Source: Streptomyces hawaiiensis (GTDB lineage: Bacteria > Actinomycetota > Actinomycetes > Streptomycetales > Streptomycetaceae). From it: a DNA stretch of 64,000 bases. Shown here piece by piece: positions 52,844 to 60,512 of the stretch. The notes beneath the pieces are model-generated. The model had not been told where the DNA came from. It saw only the letters and a program-made list of their open reading frames with translations, and searched no databases. The translations under genes and the position numbers were made by a program. Location of the stretch: positions 7,068,001-7,132,000 of the forward strand of contig NZ_CP021978.1 in assembly GCF_004803895.1 (NCBI RefSeq). Reading direction: 5' to 3'. The stretch's first letter is position 1. Every line of letters begins with the position of its first letter.

Positions 52844-52879
52844 CGAGTCGGCCCGAGTCGTCCGACTCGGGCCGACTCG
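52844..52879. repeat. Perfect 36-bp palindrome
   Basis: CGAGTCGGCCCGAGTCG (52844-52860) and its exact reverse complement (52863-52879) are separated by TC. Each arm is itself built from repeated CGAGTCG units. It sits 25 bp upstream of the start of the decayed HTH gene and 131 bp before a plus-strand gene, so it is not a downstream terminator of either. Candidates are an operator, a 5' hairpin or a recombination site. Confidence 0.85.
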
Positions 52880-53010
52880 CTTTAGCCCCGTGACCAGCGC
52901 GTTCGCCGAGATACCGGCGAATTCGGTCCGATCGGGTTGCCGCAGGCTGTTGCTCTTCCTTCACACGCCGCCCGAGGTCGTTCCGGGGGCGACCAGATGG
53001 AGGGACCGTC

Positions 53011-53415
53011 ATGAAGGATTCCGCCTACGTCATCGCCGCCGCAGCTGCGGATGCGGCACCGTCAGACCACTTGCGCATCGTCATCGCTGTCTTGGTCGGC
53101 GCATTGTCGGCTGTCGGAGCGGGGGTCTTGCACCGTAAAGACGGTGCGAGCCTTCCTGGAGCGGTGAAGCGCGCAGGTGTCGCGTTCACCGGAACAGCTG
53201 CTCTGGCGCTTAGTGTGCTGTTCGCTCCTCAGTGCCTGCCCGTGGTGGTCGTTCTCCTTCTTGCTGCCCTTGGTGGGACCGTATTCGGCATCCTCGATCG
53301 TATGGACGGATCGGGAGTTCCTGCAGCGATCTGGCGAGGATCCACTGCCTTCGTTTCCCTTTCAGTCCTGGGTTTCGCCTTCCTGGCCGTCTACGGTTTC
53401 ACGCACAGCGGTTGA
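53011..53415 (+). CDS. Small four-helix membrane protein
   Basis: A 134-residue protein with four hydrophobic segments (about 20-40, 55-72, 75-93, 108-130) and little else; the loops are short with HRKDGAS and DRMDGS. It has a clean GGAGGG site before the ATG. Third-position base use is noticeably less GC-biased than in neighbouring core genes, which fits an acquired origin. I do not recognise the family. It stands alone in its direction between the decayed HTH gene and the convergent lipoprotein gene. Confidence 0.6.
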   Translation: MKDSAYVIAAAAADAAPSDHLRIVIAVLVGALSAVGAGVLHRKDGASLPGAVKRAGVAFTGTAALALSVLFAPQCLPVVVVLLLAALGGTVFGILDRMDGSGVPAAIWRGSTAFVSLSVLGFAFLAVYGFTHSG

Positions 53416-53451
53416 TCAACTGAACAGTAACGGCAATTGACACGTTCTTTT

Positions 53452-55098
53452 CTATCCGGCTCCGACATGACCGGCGCAGCGGCTGGAGTGCGGCTCGCAG
53501 AACAGTCCGTACGAGTTGCCGTTCACTGCGATTTCAATGGTCTTGTAGGACTTCCGGGTGATTTTGATCGTGGAACCTGCCGGCTCGTCCGAGACTGGTT
53601 CGTTGAAGGTTCCTACAGCTGTCTTGGAAGTGTGGCCCGGTCGCAGGGTTCCGGTGGCGCGGCCGCCCATCTTCTCGCCCTCATCGCAAGGAGGGGCGTG
53701 GTCGGAACACTGAACGAGAGTCGTGTACCGGTAGGTGAAGTCACCGTTGCGGGCGATGGTAATGCTGGCCCCCGACCAGATCCACGTACCGACAAACGGC
53801 GCGAGGGGCGCCGGAGAGGGGGCTTGGGATCGTCTGGTCCTGGGAGCCAGGTCTCCTATCCAGATCCGGGCATGCGCGGGGTCGCCGGTCTCCCAGTAAC
53901 GGTGGGAAGCCAGCACCGCAATGGTGTTGCCGCGTGCGGTCAGAGTGGTGAGTGAACGCGGACTGGTGAAGCCATTGGCCCGAGTGCGTTGCTTGGCCCA
54001 CTTCTTTCCGTCGGGCGAGAACCACATGGCGCCGACGGAGGAGTCGTCGGGCGCGCGAGCGAACCCTACGGCGACGAAGCCTGTGCCGGCTGCGGTGAGG
54101 GCGACAACCTTCTGGCCGTGTCGAGCGACGACGCCCGCGTCGGGGAGACGTCCCGGGTCCAGCGGCCCGGTGGTGCGCCACCGGCCGTTGTCCTTCCGGT
54201 ACCAGATGCGGGGCTGCGTGGTGTGCTCGACATTGTCCGAGGCGAGGCCGCCCGTCAATACGGTGACGCTGCCGTTGCGAGCCATGTGGTCGAACTCGTT
54301 GCCGTTCGAGGGCAGTGAATCTGGTGTCCACTTCCGTCCGTCGGCGGACTTGAACAGCTTGTCTGCGGGCTCGAAATCGGTGGTCGTGCAGTCGGTCAAC
54401 AGGTAGAAGCCGTCGTCGGTGACGAGGGCTTCGGCCCCTGCCTCACTGCCCTCATGACCGGGACAAGGGGTCTCCCAAGATCTTGTGAACTTGCCCGATG
54501 TATCGGCGGACCTCACCCGCAGTCGCGCCATCTCCTCCTCAGGTTTCCCCATCCCGGGAGTCACCTTGGTGACCACCACGACTCCGGAGGCGCCGACCGC
54601 GATGGCTACCGGGATCTCCACGTCAGGACTGACGGGCATCAGGGCAGCGGGCTTCCACGACGACCCGTTGTCAGTGGTCTTCCATACCGCGACGCGCGGG
54701 ATCTCGAAGCCTTGGCCACCGAGCAGCCAGGTAGTGGACCCGTGGGAGGCCAGCGACTGCCTCATGGCGGCGGTACTCATGTTGCTCGGCGTCCGGTCCC
54801 GCCAGTTGCGGCCGTCGAGGCTGGCGAACACCTTCTGGGTGACATCGGAGGACGCGCTGGGCGAGTAACTGCTGGCGGCGAAGAATCCGCGGGTGGACGA
54901 CGACATCGACGAGGGCTCGAAATCGACGAAGTCCGACGGCAGGTCGGCGGCCGGAACTCTCTCCCATACCGGGGCCTTCGACAGCGGGGGAAGCTGCTCC
55001 TCACGACCCGACGGGGAGCAGGCGCTCATCACACACGCCGCGATCAGGACGAGACCCACTCGCCTCGTCGCGGCGGGCCTTCGGCTCAGGATGCGCAT
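53452..55098 (-). CDS. Lipoprotein with Asp-box-like repeats (beta-propeller-like)
   Basis: A 548-residue exported protein. The signal peptide carries lipobox LIAAC (Cys 22), so it should be attached to the membrane outside. Repeated S-x-D-G-x-x-W units (SLDGRNWRD, TTDNGSSWKP, SADGRKWTP, SPDGKKWAK) at regular spacing suggest a BNR/Asp-box beta-propeller. A C-terminal ~110-residue domain beginning FVGTWIWSGASITIARNGD resembles a small beta-barrel with paired cysteines. Its ATG lies inside the 3' end of the HTH-membrane gene (13-bp overlap), so the two are co-expressed and may work as sensor and surface partner. Function is unknown. Confidence 0.65.
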   Translation of the reverse strand: MRILSRRPAATRRVGLVLIAACVMSACSPSGREEQLPPLSKAPVWERVPAADLPSDFVDFEPSSMSSSTRGFFAASSYSPSASSDVTQKVFASLDGRNWRDRTPSNMSTAAMRQSLASHGSTTWLLGGQGFEIPRVAVWKTTDNGSSWKPAALMPVSPDVEIPVAIAVGASGVVVVTKVTPGMGKPEEEMARLRVRSADTSGKFTRSWETPCPGHEGSEAGAEALVTDDGFYLLTDCTTTDFEPADKLFKSADGRKWTPDSLPSNGNEFDHMARNGSVTVLTGGLASDNVEHTTQPRIWYRKDNGRWRTTGPLDPGRLPDAGVVARHGQKVVALTAAGTGFVAVGFARAPDDSSVGAMWFSPDGKKWAKQRTRANGFTSPRSLTTLTARGNTIAVLASHRYWETGDPAHARIWIGDLAPRTRRSQAPSPAPLAPFVGTWIWSGASITIARNGDFTYRYTTLVQCSDHAPPCDEGEKMGGRATGTLRPGHTSKTAVGTFNEPVSDEPAGSTIKITRKSYKTIEIAVNGNSYGLFCEPHSSRCAGHVGAG

Positions 55099-56231
55099 GT
55101 CTTGCCTTTCGGCTGGGGCAGAAGGCGTGTCGTCGTCCGGTCCAAGCAGAGCTGGATGGCGTTGCGGTCGGAAGTGACGCGGAAGGGCTTGCCCTGGTCG
55201 TCGATGCGTATCTGCCCGCGCCGCCCGTTCCAGGCCCACTGAAGGAGCAGCGTGAAGGTCACATCGTGTCGGCGTGTCGTGGGTGAGACGACAAAGTGCT
55301 CCGGATCGCTGCCGCTGACGGTGTACGGCCATCCTGTGTCGGAGGAGCTTCCTCCATCGCCCTCGCGCGCCGGGGCCTTGTGGGCGTATGGGGACTTCAG
55401 GTCGAGGTCGGCGGTCAAGTTCCGATTGGGTGGATCCCCTTGGCAGACCACCGGGACACGAGTACCGCGCAGCGGAGCCTCCTTCTTGAGGACGTCCACT
55501 TTTATATCCAGCAGAGTTACGGTCTGGCCGTCCATGCCCTGCACGGTGAACCCCAGACGAGTACTCGATGCTGCTACCCCGTCCGAGGGCCGCGAGCCGG
55601 GTGCTATGCCGGCCGCGCCGACGGTACGCGGAACCACCACCGCGTCCCCGCACTGCCAGCTCTTTCCATCGTTGACAAACACCAGCGGCACGGGCTGGTC
55701 CTTCTTGGGAGCGGCACCGGCATCAGCAGACTTGTTGTCGCCTTCCCATCGCTGGACGAGCCAGTAGGCGCTCACGCCCGCCGATAGCAGGACAACAGCG
55801 AGACCCGTGGTGATCCACTTCCCAGCGATCCTCGGGCGGTGCGGCGCGGGCTGACCCGTCCTCGAATCAGCCGAACCAGCAGTCGTCGCCGCCCCCGCCC
55901 CCTCTACGCGGGGGACAGCCACTACGGGTTTGGAGGTCCGATGGGCTGCCTGTTCCTTCAGTACATTCGTCCAGAAGTGGGGATGTCCCATCTCGCCCGG
56001 TACGGCCACATTGTGACGCTTGGCCACGTCGTGGAGGTGCGCGACCACGGTCAGGACCTGGTCGCGATTACGTGGAGTCAGTCCTTCCTTGAGCCACCCG
56101 TCGATCGTGGTGACGGGAACCTCTGTCCTGCTCGCCACCCTGACCACCGCGGGCTTACCGGCCAGCCCGTACAACGTCAGTAACGCCTCGGTGAACGGAG
56201 CCGAATCGGAACCATCTTGATTGTCAGGCAC
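55086..56231 (-). CDS. Membrane-anchored HTH protein with exported C-terminal domain
   Basis: A 381-residue protein with an unusual layout. Residues ~12-70 form an HTH-like domain (PFTEALLTLYGLAGKPAVVR, TTIDGWLKEGLTPRNRDQVL), then a basic Pro/Ala linker, one transmembrane helix at ~138-159 and an exported domain with cysteine pairs (about 175-381). It could be a one-component membrane-tethered regulator that reads an outside signal. A decayed relative lies 3 kb away. The GTG start has GAGGGGACG upstream. The next gene encodes a lipoprotein overlapping it by 13 bp. The HTH assignment rests on pattern only. Confidence 0.6.
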   Translation of the reverse strand: MPDNQDGSDSAPFTEALLTLYGLAGKPAVVRVASRTEVPVTTIDGWLKEGLTPRNRDQVLTVVAHLHDVAKRHNVAVPGEMGHPHFWTNVLKEQAAHRTSKPVVAVPRVEGAGAATTAGSADSRTGQPAPHRPRIAGKWITTGLAVVLLSAGVSAYWLVQRWEGDNKSADAGAAPKKDQPVPLVFVNDGKSWQCGDAVVVPRTVGAAGIAPGSRPSDGVAASSTRLGFTVQGMDGQTVTLLDIKVDVLKKEAPLRGTRVPVVCQGDPPNRNLTADLDLKSPYAHKAPAREGDGGSSSDTGWPYTVSGSDPEHFVVSPTTRRHDVTFTLLLQWAWNGRRGQIRIDDQGKPFRVTSDRNAIQLCLDRTTTRLLPQPKGKTCAS

Positions 56232-56318
56232 CTACGTCCCCTCGCCTGCGCACGACCCGTGATGCGTAACTTAGTGCGCTGACTGGCCTATTCGGTGCCC
56301 AATGCGGGAATAACCGGC

Positions 56319-56735
56319 CTAACGACAGCTGTTGACCATGTGACTGTCGGCCTGCCGCATCGTTGGTGTGAACGAGGGGAAGAGACAGTCGCAGCCGCGG
56401 GTCAGAGAAATCGTCGAGACCTGCGGACCTGCTGGGGCCAGGTGGTTCAGTCCCGGGCGGCGGTCGTGCTGTTCGGCGCTCAGGTCCGGGGACTGCTCGA
56501 TGACCAGGTAGGTCGGCCCGAGCCGCCAACTGCGGCCGCCGTCCCAGCATTGGAAGAGGGTGTAGCCCAGCGCCTCCAGCAGCCAGCCGAGCGAGGCGAG
56601 CGCGCGGTGGAGGTCCGGCACCCACAGCTCGACGTGATGCACGGTGCCTGAGGTGCTGGGGCGTGGGTCGGGGTATGCGGTGCGTGAGCTGTCACGGCGC
56701 TGCGGCGTCCCGCTTCGATGCCTTACGAAGGGCAA
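56319..56735 (-). pseudogene. Truncated VOC-family gene
   Basis: The N-terminal half of a VOC domain is clear: VHHVELWVPDLHRALASLGW, LFQCWDGGRSWRLG and PTYLVIEQSPDLS ending in GLNHLA. In intact relatives a second half with the final metal ligand Glu follows. Here the frame turns into unrelated sequence after about 56430 and stops at 56319. The N-terminus upstream of TVHHVEL is also atypical. It is probably a relic at the right edge of the low-GC island. Confidence 0.55.
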
Positions 56736-57123
56736 GGGCTTTCATTTCGCCGGGTCAAGCTATGTTTTCGGCCGGTCCGCCGCAACCCTCGCCGCCCGCC
56801 GCCGTCCCAAACGTGGCCACTCTCTCCGGCCGCTCCACGGGGGAGCTGCCGCTGATCGTGTCGTACAAGGGCGGCTTGAGTGGGCAGGGCGACATTAGAA
56901 GGGCGCTGATGCGGCCGACCCCGAGGTCGGGCACCCACTGCCGTGGCCCGGGGGCCACGGGTGCCGGGGCCACGAGCAGGAGGGCCGGGTCAGGCACCCG
57001 GACGGCTCGGGCGTGGGCGAAGTCCTGCGCCTTTCTCCAGCCGCAGGGTTCCGTTCAGCCACAGACGACCCTCCGCCCCCTCCTCCTCAACAACAGGCAG
57101 TGGAGGGGAGGGGGGAGGGCAGG
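56736..57123. other. 388-bp gap, no convincing gene
   Basis: No frame here shows a start, ribosome-binding site and protein-like composition together. A minus-strand frame at about 56755-57050 reads smoothly (VPDLGVGRISALLMSPCPLK) but I recognise no family, so it may be a relic. The right end holds an imperfect GC-rich hairpin after the fucosidase stop. Confidence 0.4.
57068..57119 (-). terminator. Imperfect GC-rich hairpin after the GH29 gene
   Basis: A pyrimidine arm starting CCCTCCGCCCCCTCC (57069) faces a purine arm GGAGGGGAGGGGGGAGGG (57102-57119) across about 15 bases. The pairing has mismatches or bulges. It lies 5 bp beyond the fucosidase stop on the minus strand. Confidence 0.4.
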
Positions 57124-59070
57124 TCAGGACGGAATGATCTGCCATTGCTGCCGCGCTTGTGACGCATACGGCTGCTGCTCGATGTTGGCGCCGTCGGCGG
57201 TGCTGCCCTCGTCGACGCCGAGGGCAAGCCCGCTGTAGCGGTTGATGAGGAAGTAGTTCCCGTCACCGGTGGGTGTGACGGCCCAGTGCTGCTGGGGGGC
57301 GTTGGCGTCTGCCCAGATGCCTACGTTGCCGCCGTCCGCGCGAGAGAGTCCAGCGACCTCCAGAAGCTTGCCGCTGCCCACACCCTTGATCTTGTAGTAG
57401 CCGTCGCCGGTGCTGGTGAAGGTCCACTTCTGGTTCGCCTGGTTGAGCCATGGCCACTGATCGACGTTGGAGCCGTTGGCGGTGCGCGCACCCTCCACGT
57501 CGGCGACCTTGCCGCTGTGCCGGGCGACCAGTCGGTAGACGGTGCCGTCGCCGGGCAGTGTGGTGGACAGCAGCGTGGGCTTGACCGAGCGGCCGCCGAT
57601 CCTGAGGCCGCTGATGTTGGCGTAGTCGCCGGTGGCCGCGTTGACCTGGATCCGCATGAAGCCCACGTTCCGGTTGGGCCACTCCACCAGCTTGTACTTG
57701 CCGTTGCCGGCCCAGGTGCCGGTGGCGATCTGGGTGAAGGTGACGCCGTCGGTGCTGGTCAGGATGGTGTACGAGGTGATGTCGCCGTCGGTGGAGTTGG
57801 TGCGGTTCCACTGCTTGGGCAGGTACTCCAGGGTGGAGACGTTGCTCCACACGCCGCCCAGGTCGATGGTGATGGACTGTGGAAGCGGCAGGCTCCAGGT
57901 GGACCAGCAGGTTTCGTAGCGGACGTCGCTGAGTCCGTCGATGGCGTGGAGCGGTCCCTCGCCGGTGCGGAAGGCGGTCGCATACGCGTTGACCGGTGTG
58001 ACGGGGTGCTCGGCGCGCAGTGGCTGGGTGGGCAGCGGTGGCCGGGAGGTGTTCGGGCTCCAGGCGGCACCCACTTCGGCGAGCCGGTTGACGACGTTGG
58101 TGTCGAGCAGGCCGTTGCGGTTGGGCGGGCAGTTGAGGATGAAGGAGGTGTACTTCGGCTCCAGGTCGGCCAGGTGCGACAGGATCGCGGACCTGCTCAT
58201 GAGGCCCTCGGTCGGGGTGGAGGGGTGCCAGAACCAGCCGTTGCTGATGGTCTGTCCCTGCATTCCGGCGTAGGTGTTGCCCGTCGGCGCCGTGATGCCC
58301 AGCGGCTCCTCGAAGAAGATCGCGTCGCTGAGGAAGGGCTCCACCAGCCCACCGATGTCGATCATGACGCAGTCCGGCTGCAGCTCCTTCACCAGTGAAC
58401 GGATCCGCTGGTAGGAGACGGCCTGCTGCCCCATCTGCCATGCGTAACCATCGGTCATGAACATGTCGATGGTGCCGTAGTTGGTGAGCAGCTCGCGAAT
58501 CTGACCGAGCATGAAGGTCATGTCGCCGGGCTGGATGGCATCGGTGACTTCCAGCCCGCTCACCTTGTGCCGGCTCTCCCATGCCTCGACGCCGAAGGTA
58601 CGGTCCCAGATCGAGTAGTAGAACCCGACCTTCAGCCCCTTCGCCCGGAACGCGTCGCAGTACGCCCGCACCACGTCCTGCTTGTAGGAGCTGTTCGCGA
58701 CGTTCTGGGTGCCATAGGCGCTCGGCCACAGGGCGAAGCCGTCATGGTGCTTGGTGGTCAGGATGCCGTAACTCATCTTCGCGGCGGCCGCCGCGTCGGC
58801 CCACTGTGCGCAGTTGACGCTCGGGGGAGCGAAGAGGGTGGGGCTCTGGTTGGGTTCGGCCCACTCCTGGTTCGTGAACGTGCCCAGGCTGAAGTGGTTG
58901 AACATGCCGAACCGCATGTCGACCATCTTGCTCAGGTTGGTCTGCGTGTCAGCGGCGGCCGCCTGCGACAGAAGGCCGGAGAAGCCGGGGACGACCGGCA
59001 GGGCGGTCGCGGCGGTCGCCGCACCCGCCGCGCCGAGAAACGTACGGCGAGACATTCTTGATGAGGACAT
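57124..59070 (-). CDS. Secreted GH29 alpha-L-fucosidase with F5/8C and ricin-type lectin domains
   Basis: A 648-residue exported enzyme. A Tat signal (SRRTFLG) leads into a GH29 domain (about 45-345) with TTKHHDGFALWPS near residue 105 and the probable nucleophile Asp207 in MFMTDG. A discoidin-like F5/8C domain (about 360-495) and a C-terminal ricin-type beta-trefoil (about 510-648) with QW-containing repeats follow as carbohydrate-binding parts. It would remove fucose from plant or animal glycans outside the cell. AGGAG precedes the ATG. It lies in a locus with a FadR-type regulator and a beta-helix glycosidase, which is probably a joint utilisation system. Confidence 0.88.
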   Translation of the reverse strand: MSSSRMSRRTFLGAAGAATAATALPVVPGFSGLLSQAAAADTQTNLSKMVDMRFGMFNHFSLGTFTNQEWAEPNQSPTLFAPPSVNCAQWADAAAAAKMSYGILTTKHHDGFALWPSAYGTQNVANSSYKQDVVRAYCDAFRAKGLKVGFYYSIWDRTFGVEAWESRHKVSGLEVTDAIQPGDMTFMLGQIRELLTNYGTIDMFMTDGYAWQMGQQAVSYQRIRSLVKELQPDCVMIDIGGLVEPFLSDAIFFEEPLGITAPTGNTYAGMQGQTISNGWFWHPSTPTEGLMSRSAILSHLADLEPKYTSFILNCPPNRNGLLDTNVVNRLAEVGAAWSPNTSRPPLPTQPLRAEHPVTPVNAYATAFRTGEGPLHAIDGLSDVRYETCWSTWSLPLPQSITIDLGGVWSNVSTLEYLPKQWNRTNSTDGDITSYTILTSTDGVTFTQIATGTWAGNGKYKLVEWPNRNVGFMRIQVNAATGDYANISGLRIGGRSVKPTLLSTTLPGDGTVYRLVARHSGKVADVEGARTANGSNVDQWPWLNQANQKWTFTSTGDGYYKIKGVGSGKLLEVAGLSRADGGNVGIWADANAPQQHWAVTPTGDGNYFLINRYSGLALGVDEGSTADGANIEQQPYASQARQQWQIIPS

Positions 59071-59484
59071 GGCTCACTCCTGTGGATCGGTGGCGTTGAT
59101 TGCAGTGACGACGTCCCAGATGGCAGTCGAAGGCCTGGGCGCCGGGGGCACGCACGGATGGTCAAAGTGGCTGTGAAACGGTGCTCCGCCGGAACCTGCC
59201 GGCCAAGCGGGTGCCAAGCGGAAGGTGACCGCCCAAGGTTGGTGGCCGGGCTGTCGTGGGAGGCGCAATCGGCTCCGCGCTGAGCGGTGAATGAGCAGGG
59301 CAGGGCCAGGACGTTCCAGGCGACGAGCGGGCCGAGATCCCGGCTCGTGGTGCGCGACTCGATCGCCCCGCCACCGCAACGGCTCGGCGTGGCTCGCGCG
59401 GTGCCGCACGGGCTCTTCCGGCGGCACCGCTCCGCCGGCCGGCGATTTCGGAAAGGACAGCCGAAGCGTCAGTCAGTCGCAGAG
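59071..59484. other. 414-bp gap, control region of the fucosidase gene
   Basis: No gene is supported here. A direct repeat GCCAAGCGG occurs at 59202 and 59213 (11 bp apart, same helix face), a pattern often bound by regulators. It lies between the fucosidase start and the stop of the upstream FadR-type regulator, so the fucosidase promoter should be within it. Confidence 0.45.
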
Positions 59485-60222
59485 TCATACTCCCGAGCGG
59501 TGCCATGGCCAATCCTCGCTGTCAGTCGTGGATCGTCGTATCGGGTCATCGGTCAGGCTGGTGGCCAGCCACTGCTCCACGGCCGCGATGTGGACGGTCG
59601 CCGCGGAGGTGGCGAGTAGGGCGTCGCGTGACTGAAGTGCGCTGAGGATCTGCTCGTGGTCCTGGTGGGCGTTGTTCAGGGCGTGACTGGTCTGGCTGCC
59701 GCGGACGATGCGGACTCGCTGTGTGCGGGTGGAGAGCACCCGCAGCAGCATCGACAGCACGGGGTTGCCGACGGCTTCGACGATCCTGAGGTGGAAGGCG
59801 ATGTCGTGGGCGACGAACTCCTCCGCGGTGGTGACGGTCCGGGACCGGTCGAGGATGTTGCGCAGTTCCTGGAGGTCCTCCTGCTTCAGCAGGGCGGTGG
59901 CCAGTCCGGTCGCCTGCGGTTCGAGCAGTCGTCGTACCTGGAGCAACTGCAGAGCGGTGTGACCCTGGGAGACGTCGGCGGCGAAGGAGAGGCTTTCCAT
60001 CAGGAGATGGGGCTCAAGGCTGGAGACGTACGTGCCGTCGCCCTGCCGGGTGATCAGGATGCGCATGGCGGTCAGCGCCCGGACGGCCTCGCGCAGGGAG
60101 TTCCGGGACAGGCCGAGCTGTCCGGCGAGGACTTCCTCCTTGGGCAGCCGGGAGCCGGGCTCGAGTTCGCCGGCGACTATCATCGCTTTGATCTTGTCGA
60201 TCGCCTCGTCCGTCAGTGCCAC
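59485..60222 (-). CDS. FadR-subfamily GntR regulator (FCD domain)
   Basis: A 245-residue regulator. The winged helix is at about 5-70 (AIDKIKAMIVAGELEPGSRL, LGLSRNSLREAVRALTAMRIL, RQGDGTYVSSL) and an all-helical FCD effector domain at ~85-230 with the metal-site residues in FHLRIVEAVGNPVL. FadR-type proteins typically repress sugar-acid or sugar utilisation genes until a ligand binds. The GTG start follows GAGAGG. It lies between two exported glycosidase genes on the same strand and most likely controls them. Confidence 0.85.
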   Translation of the reverse strand: MALTDEAIDKIKAMIVAGELEPGSRLPKEEVLAGQLGLSRNSLREAVRALTAMRILITRQGDGTYVSSLEPHLLMESLSFAADVSQGHTALQLLQVRRLLEPQATGLATALLKQEDLQELRNILDRSRTVTTAEEFVAHDIAFHLRIVEAVGNPVLSMLLRVLSTRTQRVRIVRGSQTSHALNNAHQDHEQILSALQSRDALLATSAATVHIAAVEQWLATSLTDDPIRRSTTDSEDWPWHRSGV

Positions 60223-60311
60223 GAGGGTGCCTCTCTGACTCGGGGATGCGCCGGCCCAAGGAACTCCGCCGGGCCCGGCTCCCGGCCGGCGGGGCCGCTC
60301 GCGGGTCGTGT

Positions 60312-60437
60312 CTATTCCTGCTTCTCGCCGGAGGCGAAGCGGGAGATGATCAGGGCGACGATGATGATCGTGCCGTTGAGGAACTGGTTCCACAGCGGTG
60401 GTACACCTGCCAGCGTCAGGTCGGCCCGGACATGACG
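60312..60437 (-). pseudogene. C-terminal stub of an RbsC-type sugar ABC permease
   Basis: Only about 40 codons remain, ending at TAG 60312-60314. They read ADLTLAGVPPLWNQFLNGTI followed by a hydrophobic helix IIVALIISRF and a charged end. This is the usual final segment of ribose/xylose-type ABC permeases (…LGVxxxWQxxxxGxIILxAV…). Nothing upstream continues the gene: a terminator hairpin for the next gene lies there. The transporter of this locus has therefore been deleted almost completely. Confidence 0.65.
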
Positions 60438-60444
60438 GCGCTCC

Positions 60445-60475
60445 GCGTGCCGGTGCGGAGGTCGCACCGGCACGC
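60445..60475 (-). terminator. Perfect 12-bp hairpin after the beta-helix gene
   Basis: GCGTGCCGGTGC (60445-60456) pairs perfectly with GCACCGGCACGC (60464-60475) around a 7-base loop. It lies 38 bp beyond the stop of the beta-helix gene on the minus strand. Confidence 0.8.
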
Positions 60476-60512
60476 GCAGCTCATTTCGGAGATTGTGACC
60501 CGAACCGCTTCG

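Noticed and set aside
59074..59512. Small gene between GH29 and the FadR-type regulator
   Set aside because: Several frames are open on both strands, but none has a ribosome-binding site with protein-like composition or a family motif.
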